Shown here: positions 23,437 through 32,447 of the stretch, in pieces
How the letters are laid out: the number at the start of each line of letters is the position of its first letter
Numbering within the stretch: position 1 is the first letter of the stretch
Assembly: GCF_016919065.1 (NCBI RefSeq)
Contig: NZ_JAFFQA010000041.1
Coordinates: 1-46,850 of the forward strand
Origin: Desulfobulbus rhabdoformis
Lineage (GTDB): Bacteria; Desulfobacterota; Desulfobulbia; Desulfobulbales; Desulfobulbaceae
DNA length: 46,850 bases
Direction: 5' to 3'
Translations under genes and position numbers: made by a program
The notes under the pieces: model-generated
What the model saw: only the letters and a program-made list of their open reading frames with translations
What the model was told of the DNA's origin: nothing
The model's database searches: none

Positions 23437-25478
23437 TGTTGTTGTCCTCGCACGATGTTGACCAGGGCCTCAGCCTTGAGGTCATCTATTTTAAAATATT
23501 GGGCCTCCATGGCCCCGGCCAACCGTTGGGCCAGACCAAAGGTGACCAGACCGGCCTCCTCGGTATCAACGACAATGGAGCGTATACGTTGATCCCGTGA
23601 AAGCGCCTGAGCCAGGTGCAGCGATTCCTCTACCGGTTTTCGCTCGCCTAAGGCCACATTGCATTTACCGTCTGTAATGAAGAGGACAATGGGCTGGGCG
23701 GTGGGATTCTTGATGAGGTAATTACGCACCTGCTCGTGACTTTTCGCCAGGCCCGCGGAGAGCGGCGTACGGCCGCCGACTGGCATCTCAGAAAGCAGGC
23801 GTCCGGCCATATCCACAGAAGTCGTCGGCGGCAGGTTGACTGTAGCCTCATTGCGACGAAAGGTGATCATCGAGACCTTGTCTCGCTTCTGGTAGGCATC
23901 GAGCAAAAGCGACATCACCGCCCCTTTGGAAGCGGCCATGCGGCCACGAGCCCCCATGGAACCGGAGGCATCGACCACAAAGAGCAAAAAGTTGCCAATC
24001 CGTTTTTCCCGGACCTTGGAGCGGATATCCTGGGGCCTTAACTGAACGGCAAGTTGTTGATCACCAGCCCTTTTCCGCTGCTGCTGGTAGGGAGCCGCAG
24101 CCCGCAGGGTGGCATCCAGGGCGAAATCCCCGGTATCCTGCAAGGTTGACTTGACATAACGCCCCTGTTTCTGAGAAATACGGCTGCGAGAACGACGTCC
24201 TGAGCCGCGTCGCACCACACGGTCCTTGGCGGCAGTGAGCGACTTGACCCGAAAGGTGGTGCCGATTTCAAAGACCTGCTCATCACGCCCGGTGGGTGAC
24301 GTCCCTTCATCTCCTTTTTCTTCCTGAGACTGCTCCTCGGGCTGAGGTGACTCTTGGGCCTGCTCTTCTTCCCCGGATTGCTGAGGCGGGGGGGCCTCCA
24401 TGCTCTCCGGGTTTTCCTCTGGTTGTTGCTGCTCTTCCTGGTGTTCCTCCTGCTCTTCCTGCTCAGAGTCGTTCTCATCCTCGGCCTGGGGAGGCTCCGG
24501 TGGCGGCGGAGGGGGCGGTGGCTCGGCATCCCGCATCCGATGCAATAAAACGAGCGGGGCTACCTGGGTGATATGTTCGACACTGACCTCATTTTTGCCC
24601 GCAAGAGCCGCCAGGGCTCGCGCCGCCTGCTCCATCACCAGGTCAGCCCGGTGTCCGGCAACATTCTTCTCCCGGCATAACTCACCGATAAAGCCGCGCA
24701 GAGCTTTGCTGATACGGACCCGTGGAAGCCGCTTGCGTCCCTGGATGATCTGCTCAGCCAAGCGCTCGCCCTCTGCCTGAAACTGTGCGGCAAATCGACA
24801 GGGATCCTGATCAAAATCTTCACGCCGCACCATCAACTCAACCCGACTTTCGGGATCATCTGAACCCGCCACCTCCAGACAGAGACCAAACCGATCGAGA
24901 AGCTGGGGGCGCAGCTCGCCCTCTTCCGGATTCATGGTTCCAACCAGAATACAGCGTGAGGGATGGCGGTATGAGATGCCCTCTCGTTCGATCCGGTTTT
25001 CGCCGCTGGCCGCGGCATCAAGGATGAGATCGACGATGTGGTCATCCAAGAGGTTTACCTCATCAATGTAAAGCAGGCCGCGATGGGCCCTGGCCAGCAG
25101 TCCCGGTGATACCATGACCCGCCCCTCGCGCAGGGTCCGCGGAAAATCAATACCGCCGCTCACCCGATCTTCGGTGGCGTTGAGCGGCAGATCAACTAGA
25201 GGGACAGCTCTGGTTGTGGTCTGTAGCTGCGGATATCTGCGGCTGCATTCCGGACAGCGCGCTTCATCGGCTTCCGGTGAGCAGTTGTTGACACAACCCT
25301 CAACCACCTCCATTGGCGGAAGCAGACCTGCCAGGGCGCGCACCATGGTGGATTTTGCGGTTCCCTTCTCCCCCCGAACGAGCAAACCACCAACACCGGG
25401 GTTCACAGCTGCCAGGAGCAATGCCTGCTTAAAGGTATCCTGGCCAACAATGGCAGCCAGAGGATAGACTGGTTTCAT
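23433..25478 (-). CDS. chlD: Chelatase subunit D (ChlD/BchD type, AAA+ plus von Willebrand A domain)
   Basis: A 681-residue protein; the ATG at 25478 has GGAGA upstream. An N-terminal AAA+ domain retains Walker A GEKGTAKSTMVRAL and Walker B LLYIDEVNLLDD. It carries an insert with four cysteines (Cys62, Cys66, Cys75, Cys78; spacing CX3CX8CX2C) that looks like a zinc knuckle. Residues about 325-425 are a proline run followed by a very acidic Glu/Gln-rich linker. The C-terminal von Willebrand A domain has the MIDAS motif DASGSMG near 500, with TDGKCNV near 620. Subunit D links the ATPase ring to the metal-inserting large subunit. It sits just after a REP-like element, 144 bp downstream of a TonB receptor gene. 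Confidence 0.92.
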   Translation of the reverse strand: MKPVYPLAAIVGQDTFKQALLLAAVNPGVGGLLVRGEKGTAKSTMVRALAGLLPPMEVVEGCVNNCSPEADEARCPECSRRYPQLQTTTRAVPLVDLPLNATEDRVSGGIDFPRTLREGRVMVSPGLLARAHRGLLYIDEVNLLDDHIVDLILDAAASGENRIEREGISYRHPSRCILVGTMNPEEGELRPQLLDRFGLCLEVAGSDDPESRVELMVRREDFDQDPCRFAAQFQAEGERLAEQIIQGRKRLPRVRISKALRGFIGELCREKNVAGHRADLVMEQAARALAALAGKNEVSVEHITQVAPLVLLHRMRDAEPPPPPPPPEPPQAEDENDSEQEEQEEHQEEQQQPEENPESMEAPPPQQSGEEEQAQESPQPEEQSQEEKGDEGTSPTGRDEQVFEIGTTFRVKSLTAAKDRVVRRGSGRRSRSRISQKQGRYVKSTLQDTGDFALDATLRAAAPYQQQRKRAGDQQLAVQLRPQDIRSKVREKRIGNFLLFVVDASGSMGARGRMAASKGAVMSLLLDAYQKRDKVSMITFRRNEATVNLPPTTSVDMAGRLLSEMPVGGRTPLSAGLAKSHEQVRNYLIKNPTAQPIVLFITDGKCNVALGERKPVEESLHLAQALSRDQRIRSIVVDTEEAGLVTFGLAQRLAGAMEAQYFKIDDLKAEALVNIVRGQQQ

Positions 25479-25511
25479 CGATTGTTCTCCAGTACGTGCT
25501 TTCCGTCTAAC

Positions 25512-25604
25512 GGTGGGCAGGCAAAAAGACGCCTGCGCCACCCTACAGTCCAGATTCTTTGCCAAGTATTGAGCTGTAGGGTGGGCAGATTTTTTTTGCC
25601 CACC
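25512..25604. repeat. REP-like paired hairpins (copy B)
   Basis: The same repeat family as at 20404-20517, arranged the other way round: one hairpin GGTGGGCAGGC...GCCTGCGCCACCCTACAG (25512-25548) and one CTGTAGGGTGGGCA...TGCCCACC (25574-25604). The CCCTACAG and CTGTAGGG edges face each other. It fills the gap between a TonB receptor gene and chlD. Confidence 0.78.
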
Positions 25605-25622
25605 ATAAATCCATTGAACTCA

Positions 25623-27401
25623 TCACATTTTCCAGCTCACCCCGGCGATCCAGCTCAGGCCGGGAGCCAACAGACCATCGGCATAGTAGTAGCTGGTATC
25701 TGCCAGGTTTTTGATCTCCGTAAACAGCGCATACTGACCAACCTGGTATTCCGCCCGCATGTTTGCCAGCCAATATTCCGGGACTGTCCTGGTATTGGCC
25801 CTATTACGAAAAATTTCGGAGACGTATTTACCGGAAAAAACCGTGGTCAAGCGATCGGTCACCCGCCAGGAGCAGTCCACAGTCCCGGTATGTTCAGCCT
25901 TGGCTGGAAGATGGAGTCCGCTCTCCTCGTCAATGGCCCGAAGATAGGTATAGCCAAACTTCAGATTGAAGCCATCGACAGGTTGCCAATTAAGCGCAAG
26001 ATCGCCACCGCGATAGGTCACCTCGCCGAAATTTTCATACTGCCCCACCCCGCCATTGCCGGTTACATAGGTGATTCGGTCACTCAGTTGATTGTAAAAG
26101 AGGGAGGAACGCAGACTCAGCCCTTGGATTACTTCCACAGCCAACGCCAGTGAATAATTTTGCGCGGTTTCCATACCAAGATTTGGGTTGGGCAGGGTCG
26201 AGCTGGTGTGGTTATAGCGCTGGTAAAACGAGGGGATATTGTTACTGCCGCTGTACGATGCACTCAGAGACCAACGAGGCTGTTGGTAACTCAACTTCAG
26301 CTCAGGATTAAGAACATCGTCAAAGGCAGTGTTGGCATTGGCACGCAGCCCCAAGCTCAGGGTCCAGGGGCTTGATTCCTGGTGCAGCGTCTCGCTGAAA
26401 AAAAGCGAGAAAACCTCTTCGCTCTGGTCATCAAAGGTGGTGCCGCTTGCCTGGGAAAAACGGTAACCGACCCCATAACTCAAGCTGCCCCAGTCCCCGG
26501 TATCCAGGCTGGAGCTGAGATCCTGCCCCAGTTCGTTGACCCGCAACCGCTTATCCAGCAGGCGGCTGACATCTTCGGAATGCTGATCACCCGTGTTGAA
26601 AAAGGTGGAGCTGAGCAGGCTATAGGCTCTGGCCTGAGCGGAGAGCACGGTATTGGAGTTCTCCTTACGTGAATAGGGCGTGGGATATGCCGGTAAGCCG
26701 GAAAGTCCCTTCTCAACATGAACAAAGTCAACCCCCAGGTTGAGACTCCGTTCCTCATCCAGGGTGTAATTCAGCTTCAGGCTGCCCCGTTGCCGTTTTT
26801 TATCGTTGTTGACCTTATATCCCTGGGTGGTCTCAGCCTCCCCACCCAATTCAGCACCCCAGTGACCGCTGCGTGCCTGTACACTCGTACTGGCAAAGGC
26901 TGTCCCATTGTTTCCGCCGTAGGTCTTGATGGCACCTCGCACCTTCTGAATTTTCCTGGTGGTCACAAGAATCACCCCACCGCCTGCATCCTGGCCATAG
27001 CGGACGCCCCCCTTGCCTCGATAAATCTCGATCCGTTCTACCTGGTCCGGATCCACCACATTCCAGTTCACTGACCCGTGGGAGGAAGTGGGATCGTTAA
27101 TCGGACGCCCATCGACCAGGACCCGAACTTTTGAAGAGCCGTGAATATTCACCGAGGTTTCACTGGCACTCACACCAGGCACATGATTCAGCAGATCTGC
27201 CATCTTGTTCGCTTTCAGCGGTTGAATATCCTCAGCCGTCAGCACGATAGCCCCGTTCTTCTCAAAGCAGAGCCCCTGATTGAGAGGAACCAGGAGACAG
27301 GTTACACAGACCAGTACTGTCCAGAAATTGTTTCCCTTTGTTGTTCCTGCAGACAGCCCGGAAAACGACATTCCGAGTTGCTCATCGTTTTCCGAAATCA
27401 T
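25623..27401 (-). CDS. TonB-dependent outer-membrane receptor (third, compact)
   Basis: A 592-residue receptor. The ATG at 27401 follows the cobN stop codon within a few bases and uses GGAG inside the cobN tail as ribosome site. A hydrophobic segment near residues 25-42 (FWTVLVCVTCLLVPLNQ) is the signal peptide, longer at the front than usual. The plug has VLVDGRPINDPTSS, QVERIEIYRGKGGVRYGQDA and GGVILVTTRK. The barrel ends WIAGVSWKM, lacking the usual terminal aromatic residue. No clear TonB box is seen; AIVLTAEDIQ takes that place. Tight linkage to canonical cobN and an ABC importer suggests uptake of a corrinoid, porphyrinoid or metal chelate. Confidence 0.86.
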   Translation of the reverse strand: MISENDEQLGMSFSGLSAGTTKGNNFWTVLVCVTCLLVPLNQGLCFEKNGAIVLTAEDIQPLKANKMADLLNHVPGVSASETSVNIHGSSKVRVLVDGRPINDPTSSHGSVNWNVVDPDQVERIEIYRGKGGVRYGQDAGGGVILVTTRKIQKVRGAIKTYGGNNGTAFASTSVQARSGHWGAELGGEAETTQGYKVNNDKKRQRGSLKLNYTLDEERSLNLGVDFVHVEKGLSGLPAYPTPYSRKENSNTVLSAQARAYSLLSSTFFNTGDQHSEDVSRLLDKRLRVNELGQDLSSSLDTGDWGSLSYGVGYRFSQASGTTFDDQSEEVFSLFFSETLHQESSPWTLSLGLRANANTAFDDVLNPELKLSYQQPRWSLSASYSGSNNIPSFYQRYNHTSSTLPNPNLGMETAQNYSLALAVEVIQGLSLRSSLFYNQLSDRITYVTGNGGVGQYENFGEVTYRGGDLALNWQPVDGFNLKFGYTYLRAIDEESGLHLPAKAEHTGTVDCSWRVTDRLTTVFSGKYVSEIFRNRANTRTVPEYWLANMRAEYQVGQYALFTEIKNLADTSYYYADGLLAPGLSWIAGVSWKM

Positions 27402-27403
27402 TC

Positions 27404-30400
27404 TTATTCGCTCCACTCCTCGACCTCGCCTTCCATCTCCAGGTAGGCGTTTTTCAGGTCCTCCTCCATTTCGCTCTCCGCCTGCCACATGCCACGGCTG
27501 ATCGCCTCCAGCAGTTTGTCGAGGATATTCTGGAGGGCAAAGGGGTTGACCTCCTTCATCCATTCCTGCATCTCGGGATCAAGGGCGTAGGTTTGGGCGA
27601 TCTTTTCATACATCCAATCATCTATCACCTCGCCAGTGGCATCCCAGCCCAGAACGATATCCATTACATGGGAGATATCCCCTGCCCCCTTATAGCCGTG
27701 TCGCTTCATCCCCTTGATCCACTTGGGGTTGACTAGACGGGAGCGCAACACATGCTTGGCTTCCTCGTTGGTGGTGCGGATCTTGACCCGTTTGGGATCG
27801 GAACTATCCCCCATGACCGCAAAGGGCAGCGTGCCCCGCACCGTCTTCACCGCCACGATCATACCGCCGTAGTAGTTGTAGTAATCGGTGCAGGACATCA
27901 TGTCGTATTCGCGGGAATCCTCGTTCTTCACCGTGACATCCATGCGGGCAAGCTGACGACGATAGGCCATGGGCTTGGACTTGCCGTAGCTGCCCTTTCC
28001 GTAGGCATGACTGGAGTAACGGATATAGTTATTGCCCAGATCATCCTGGGTTTCCCAGTGTTTTGACTCGATCAATTCGGTGACACCGGCCCCGTAGGTA
28101 CCGGGGGGACAGCCAAAAACGCGGAAGGTTGCCTCTCGCCAGGCCTCTTCTTCACTCATTCCTTCCTGGCGATACTCTTCCAGATCGCGGTAGACGTTTC
28201 TACGAACAAAATTCGACTCCATGGGCTCGTCCAGGGCGGCCACCATCTGAGCTGCCTTATCGATCAGTTCCATGAGGTTGGGAAAGGAATCACGGAACAT
28301 CCCGGAAACACGGGGCACGACATCCAGGCGTGGTCGACCGAGTTTGGATGCTGGAATCACCTCCAGCCCGCTAACATTGCCGCTGCCCTTCTGCCAGACC
28401 GGTTTCAACCCCATGAGGTAGAGCACCTCGGCCAGATCATCGCCCCGGGAGCGCATGGTGGCTGTCCCATAGATAAGGATGCCGATGGAGTTGGGGTACT
28501 TTCCGGTTTCATCGAGATAGCGCTTGATCAGGGCGTCCCCCAGACACACGCCGACTTCCCAGGCCGCAGGACTGGGGATCTTGTTAGGATCAACCGAGTA
28601 AAAATTGCGACCGGTGGGCAGAATATCGGCCTGACCTCTGCTAGGTGCCCCTGAGGGACCGGGGCGAACAAATCGGCCTGCGCAGGCTGCCAGGGCTGCA
28701 TCAAGCTCTTCGCTGCAGAGCCGAATATTGGGCACCAGGGTACCAGCGATATAGTTCAGGGTGGATTGAATCAAAAGGCGGGCATCTGCGGGAATGTCTG
28801 CGAGCATTTCCCCGCAGAGATCGGTGACCGCAGCTGGCTTGAAATCAAAGGCGGCCAATCGGTGGACCAGCTCCAGGGCTTTATTGTGGGCGGCCCGCAG
28901 TACCTCGCCTCCTGTCCGGTTGCCAAAGCGCGATTCACGTTTTCCGCGATTCTCCAGAACATCGTCGTAATCACAGCCCATGGCCGCAACCAGCGACTCA
29001 CGCAGCGAAGGCACCGAACCGTTGGCAATTCGGGTCAACTGGACCACAAATTCGACCAAGCGCTCATCCTCAGGCGCCAGCCCCATGGTATGGAGGCCGT
29101 CGTTGATCATGGTGTCGCCCAGTTCCTCGACATAGGCATGCAGCTTTTCCAGAAACCCATCAAAATCAGCAAAGGCACTCTCTTTTGTGATTTCCAGGTC
29201 CTGATCAAGACTGGCGGCGACTACCGCCTCCCAGATCATGGGACGGAGGATATCCAGCTTGCCCGGATCCTCGCTGGTGGCGATGGCATACTCGGCCACC
29301 TTGTTTTGCACCTTGGCCAGGTCATCGTAGAGATCTGCATTGGTAAAGGCCGGAGTGAGATGATCGATGATGCAGCAGTAGGAACGGCGCTTGGCCTGGG
29401 TGCCCTCGCCCGGATCGTTGATGATATAGGGATAGATATTGGGCAGCTCCATGATGGAGAGATCCGGATAGCACTCTTCCGAGAGCCCCAGCGCCTTACC
29501 CGGCAGCCACTCCAGCGAGCCATGCTTGCCTACATGCATCACCGCGTCTGCCTTGAACACATCGCGAATCCAACGGTACTGGGCCAGATAATGATGGGGC
29601 GGCGAGAGGTAGAGATCGTGGAGCACCTTATCGATCTGCTCCAGATAGCCGCGTGGAGGCTGAATGGTAAGAAAGACATTGCCATTGAGTAGGCCTGCGA
29701 AATGGAGTTTCTCTCCATGAACAAAGAGGTCACCAGGCATGGCGCCCCAGTCTTCGCTCATCTTTTCGCGAATGGCTTCAGGCAGCTCCGCATGCCAGCC
29801 TTGGTACTGCTCGGCACCGGCGGAGGCCTCAGCACGTGCAGCCATTTGGTCCATGGGAAGCCAGCGCTGGTCGCAGGTCATCTTTTCAAGCAGGCTGTGG
29901 GCCAGTTCGTCTTTTTCAGGAAAATCGTGGTCAATCCGGTAGCCCTGCTCTTGCATACACGCAAGCAGCGAACTGACACTGGCAAAGCTGTCCAGACCGG
30001 CCGCACAGCCGATACGATCGTTACGCGGCGGGTAGTGATGAAAGACAATGGCAATTTTTCGCTCTTCAACCGGGATACGGCTTAGGCGCCCCCAGTTCAG
30101 AGCGAGACGCACAACCTTGTCCACCCGCTCCTTGATGGGCATGTATTTAGCGAGCAGAGCCCCGGTAATGGGGTCAAGGGCTTCCTGCTCGCGGGTGGCC
30201 ACCGGCACGGTGATCAGGGCGCCATCAAATTCGGGCTGAGCCGCTGAAAAAGAGACATCCATGGTGGGCATTCCCTGCACCGATTCCGACCACTGGGCAT
30301 AGGGAGCGGTGCAGGTCATGGCCTGGATCACCGGTACCCCCAGCGTTGTCAGCAACTCCTTAAAGGCCGGTGAAGCCAGAGTCAGGGAAAACATCAGCGG

Positions 30401-31183
30401 ATTGATGAGCACATCGATGCGGGGCTTGTCGCCATCCATGAAGTAATCGGCCACCACATCATCGGCTCCGCGGTTTCCGCGTTCAACATCTTTGTAGCGC
30501 AGATGAAAGACCGGAATCACGTTGGCACCGGCAGCCTCGATGGAGCGAATCAGTGCATCGATAAAGGCCAGGTTGTTGTTGATCCAGTAGGTCTGGTAAA
30601 ACCAGAGGCCAACGGTGATTTTTGACGGATCAATCCTGGAGGATAAATATTCCTCCTGGCTTGGAAATCCTGACAAATCAGGATGGTAGATTCCATCGTC
30701 GGGCAATGGCTGCGGTGGATGGGCAACTGGTTGCCCACCGCAGAGACGGTGCCGAAGGTGGGTGAGCAGTTGGTAAAAGTTCTGGGCGCCACCATATTGC
30801 AGATATTTTTTAATCTCGTCCCACTGAGGTGTGCCGAACTCTGTGGAAAACTGACGCGCCGCCTCAATGGAATCTTCATCGCCACTGGTGGGTTGCACAT
30901 GGATGAGCGGACGCTTCTGGTCTGAAATCCCGACAAGTTGCTCTTCCAAAAGATCAAAGGCCGGAAAGGATCCCCGTCCACCGTGGAGAGAGATGATCAC
31001 CACGTCCGCCTGCAATGCCTCCTTGACAAAGGCCTGATGACGGCTTTGATCAAAGAGTTGCACCTGGGTGCGGGCATGGATTGTCAGCGGTTGTCCCTGA
31101 TCAAGCGCCTGCCGAACACCCTCGGAGAGCGAGGGAATCTCGGAGGCAGTGGCGGAAAAGTAACAAAGCGACAAGGACTGCAT
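27404..31183 (-). CDS. cobN: CobN, cobaltochelatase large subunit (canonical copy, paralogue 2)
   Basis: A 1259-residue CobN. The ATG at 31183 has GAGGAGG seven bases upstream and follows the ATPase stop codon by one base. Family motifs are FHHYPPRNDRIGCAAGLDSF near residue 395, HVGKHGSLEWLPGKALGLS near 551, NIYPYIINDPGEG near 580, and LPTGRNFYSVDPNKIPSP near 854, and it ends in an acidic tail. It is the large subunit of ATP-dependent cobaltochelatase, holding the tetrapyrrole during cobalt insertion; in many anaerobes CobN is thought to work with ChlI/ChlD-type motors, which are encoded two genes downstream. It shares most blocks with the plus-strand copy at 37157. Confidence 0.93.
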   Translation of the reverse strand: MQSLSLCYFSATASEIPSLSEGVRQALDQGQPLTIHARTQVQLFDQSRHQAFVKEALQADVVIISLHGGRGSFPAFDLLEEQLVGISDQKRPLIHVQPTSGDEDSIEAARQFSTEFGTPQWDEIKKYLQYGGAQNFYQLLTHLRHRLCGGQPVAHPPQPLPDDGIYHPDLSGFPSQEEYLSSRIDPSKITVGLWFYQTYWINNNLAFIDALIRSIEAAGANVIPVFHLRYKDVERGNRGADDVVADYFMDGDKPRIDVLINPLMFSLTLASPAFKELLTTLGVPVIQAMTCTAPYAQWSESVQGMPTMDVSFSAAQPEFDGALITVPVATREQEALDPITGALLAKYMPIKERVDKVVRLALNWGRLSRIPVEERKIAIVFHHYPPRNDRIGCAAGLDSFASVSSLLACMQEQGYRIDHDFPEKDELAHSLLEKMTCDQRWLPMDQMAARAEASAGAEQYQGWHAELPEAIREKMSEDWGAMPGDLFVHGEKLHFAGLLNGNVFLTIQPPRGYLEQIDKVLHDLYLSPPHHYLAQYRWIRDVFKADAVMHVGKHGSLEWLPGKALGLSEECYPDLSIMELPNIYPYIINDPGEGTQAKRRSYCCIIDHLTPAFTNADLYDDLAKVQNKVAEYAIATSEDPGKLDILRPMIWEAVVAASLDQDLEITKESAFADFDGFLEKLHAYVEELGDTMINDGLHTMGLAPEDERLVEFVVQLTRIANGSVPSLRESLVAAMGCDYDDVLENRGKRESRFGNRTGGEVLRAAHNKALELVHRLAAFDFKPAAVTDLCGEMLADIPADARLLIQSTLNYIAGTLVPNIRLCSEELDAALAACAGRFVRPGPSGAPSRGQADILPTGRNFYSVDPNKIPSPAAWEVGVCLGDALIKRYLDETGKYPNSIGILIYGTATMRSRGDDLAEVLYLMGLKPVWQKGSGNVSGLEVIPASKLGRPRLDVVPRVSGMFRDSFPNLMELIDKAAQMVAALDEPMESNFVRRNVYRDLEEYRQEGMSEEEAWREATFRVFGCPPGTYGAGVTELIESKHWETQDDLGNNYIRYSSHAYGKGSYGKSKPMAYRRQLARMDVTVKNEDSREYDMMSCTDYYNYYGGMIVAVKTVRGTLPFAVMGDSSDPKRVKIRTTNEEAKHVLRSRLVNPKWIKGMKRHGYKGAGDISHVMDIVLGWDATGEVIDDWMYEKIAQTYALDPEMQEWMKEVNPFALQNILDKLLEAISRGMWQAESEMEEDLKNAYLEMEGEVEEWSE
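30710..30743. repeat. Inverted repeat inside the cobN coding region
   Basis: CTGCGGT...GGGCAA pairs with TTGCCC-ACCGCAG around a four-base loop, with GGAT bulged out. It encodes residues around GGQPVAHPP in the linker before DGIYHPDLSG. The core resembles the REP hairpin arms (GGTGGGCA/TGCCCACC), but the protein has the same length here as its paralogue, so it is not an extra insertion. Confidence 0.45.
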
Positions 31184-31184
31184 C

Positions 31185-32447
31185 TCAGGCCTCCTCGGGA
31201 TGGTGCTGCGCAGCAGGGACACGCTGGTAAGACTCGAGCGCCTCGACCAGTTGTGAGGGAGTTGAACAGCGGTGATAGGAACTGCTCATCGGGCTGACCA
31301 CCGATTTTGGATCAGCGTCTCGCAGGGTAAAGACTATCTTTTTGCTGTTGAACGCTTCCTGCAGCAGTTCCAGGTTGGCCTTGTTGCCCTCCATCAGGGG
31401 GAACCCGCTGTCGATCACCAGATCACAATCCCGTAAAAGGTTCAGGGCCTGAGTGGTTGCTTCTCCGTTGATGGGCACCAAAGGATCGACCACAACACAG
31501 TCCGCCCCCAGAGCGCTGGCCACATGAAAATCCAGATCATTGGCATGGACCACGCCGGTGGCAATGGCAAACCCCTTTCGGGCAAGCAAGCGATAAATAA
31601 GCGAACTTGTACCCATGCCACCGATAACAAAGGCTCGCCCCCGGTTGCCCTCCCCCTTGAGCTCTATTCCGCCCAAGGCGCTATTGAACTCTGCCTTGTC
31701 AAAGTCGTAGAGTCCGGTAACCGCCTTGGCGTTCAACACCTCCTCCGGCGTCCCCCAGTCACAGAGTTTTCCTTCCCGCACAAGCGCCACCCTGTCGCTG
31801 ACTTTGGCCGCCACGTCAACATCATGCAGCGAAGCGATCACGGTAATACCCTTGCTCCGGCAAAGATCGCGCAGAATAGCCATCACCTCCACCCGGTGTT
31901 TAAGGTCAAGGTGAATGGTCGGCTCATCGAGCAGCAGAATCTTTGGTTCCTGGGCCAGGGCGCGAGCCATCAGCACCTTCTGCCGTTCGCCATCGCTGAG
32001 ATCGGCAAAGGGCCGTTCTGCCAGATCCAGGGCATGAACCGCCGCCAATGAAGAGCTGATGCTCACTTGATCCTCGCTGCGCAGTCTTCCCAGATAATCC
32101 GTATGCGGATAGCGCCCCAGAGCGACAAACTCGTACACGGAAAACAGGGGGGGGCTTAACTTATCGGTGAGGACAACCGCCATGAAGCGGGCGAGTTCCA
32201 TGGCGGGAAGATCCTCCAGAGGCCTGCCTTGCACCCTGACTTGACCGGCCATGGGGGAAAGATGGCGCGATAGGGTGCGGAGCAAGGTTGTTTTTCCGGC
32301 GCCATTGGGGCCAAGCAGGCTGATGAACTGGCCGGGGAGACAGCTGAAATTGAGCTGCCTGAGAATAGGCTTATGGCCATAGCCGACATCCAGGTCATGA
32401 ATCTCAAGCAGGGGAGCTTGATCGTACTGATAGAGGTTTGCGTTCAT
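31185..32447 (-). CDS. btuD: BtuD/FecE-type ABC ATPase with an extra C-terminal domain
   Basis: A 420-residue protein. Residues 1-260 are an iron-siderophore/cobalamin importer ATPase: Walker A GPNGAGKTTLLR near 46, signature LSDGERQKVLMAR near 149, Walker B ILLLDEPTIHLD near 170, and switch histidine in ASLHDVD. Residues about 265-420 are an added domain of about 155 residues, beginning GRAFVIGGMGTSSLIYRLLA, with alternating strands and helices like a Rossmann-type fold; I do not recognise it. The gene overlaps btuC by 4 bp and precedes cobN by one base, so import and metal insertion are closely linked. Confidence 0.88.
   Translation of the reverse strand: MNANLYQYDQAPLLEIHDLDVGYGHKPILRQLNFSCLPGQFISLLGPNGAGKTTLLRTLSRHLSPMAGQVRVQGRPLEDLPAMELARFMAVVLTDKLSPPLFSVYEFVALGRYPHTDYLGRLRSEDQVSISSSLAAVHALDLAERPFADLSDGERQKVLMARALAQEPKILLLDEPTIHLDLKHRVEVMAILRDLCRSKGITVIASLHDVDVAAKVSDRVALVREGKLCDWGTPEEVLNAKAVTGLYDFDKAEFNSALGGIELKGEGNRGRAFVIGGMGTSSLIYRLLARKGFAIATGVVHANDLDFHVASALGADCVVVDPLVPINGEATTQALNLLRDCDLVIDSGFPLMEGNKANLELLQEAFNSKKIVFTLRDADPKSVVSPMSSSYHRCSTPSQLVEALESYQRVPAAQHHPEEA

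Noticed and set aside
28766..29692. Plus-strand 308-codon frame
   Set aside because: It is a shadow of cobN on the opposite strand; the minus-strand frame carries the conserved chelatase motifs.
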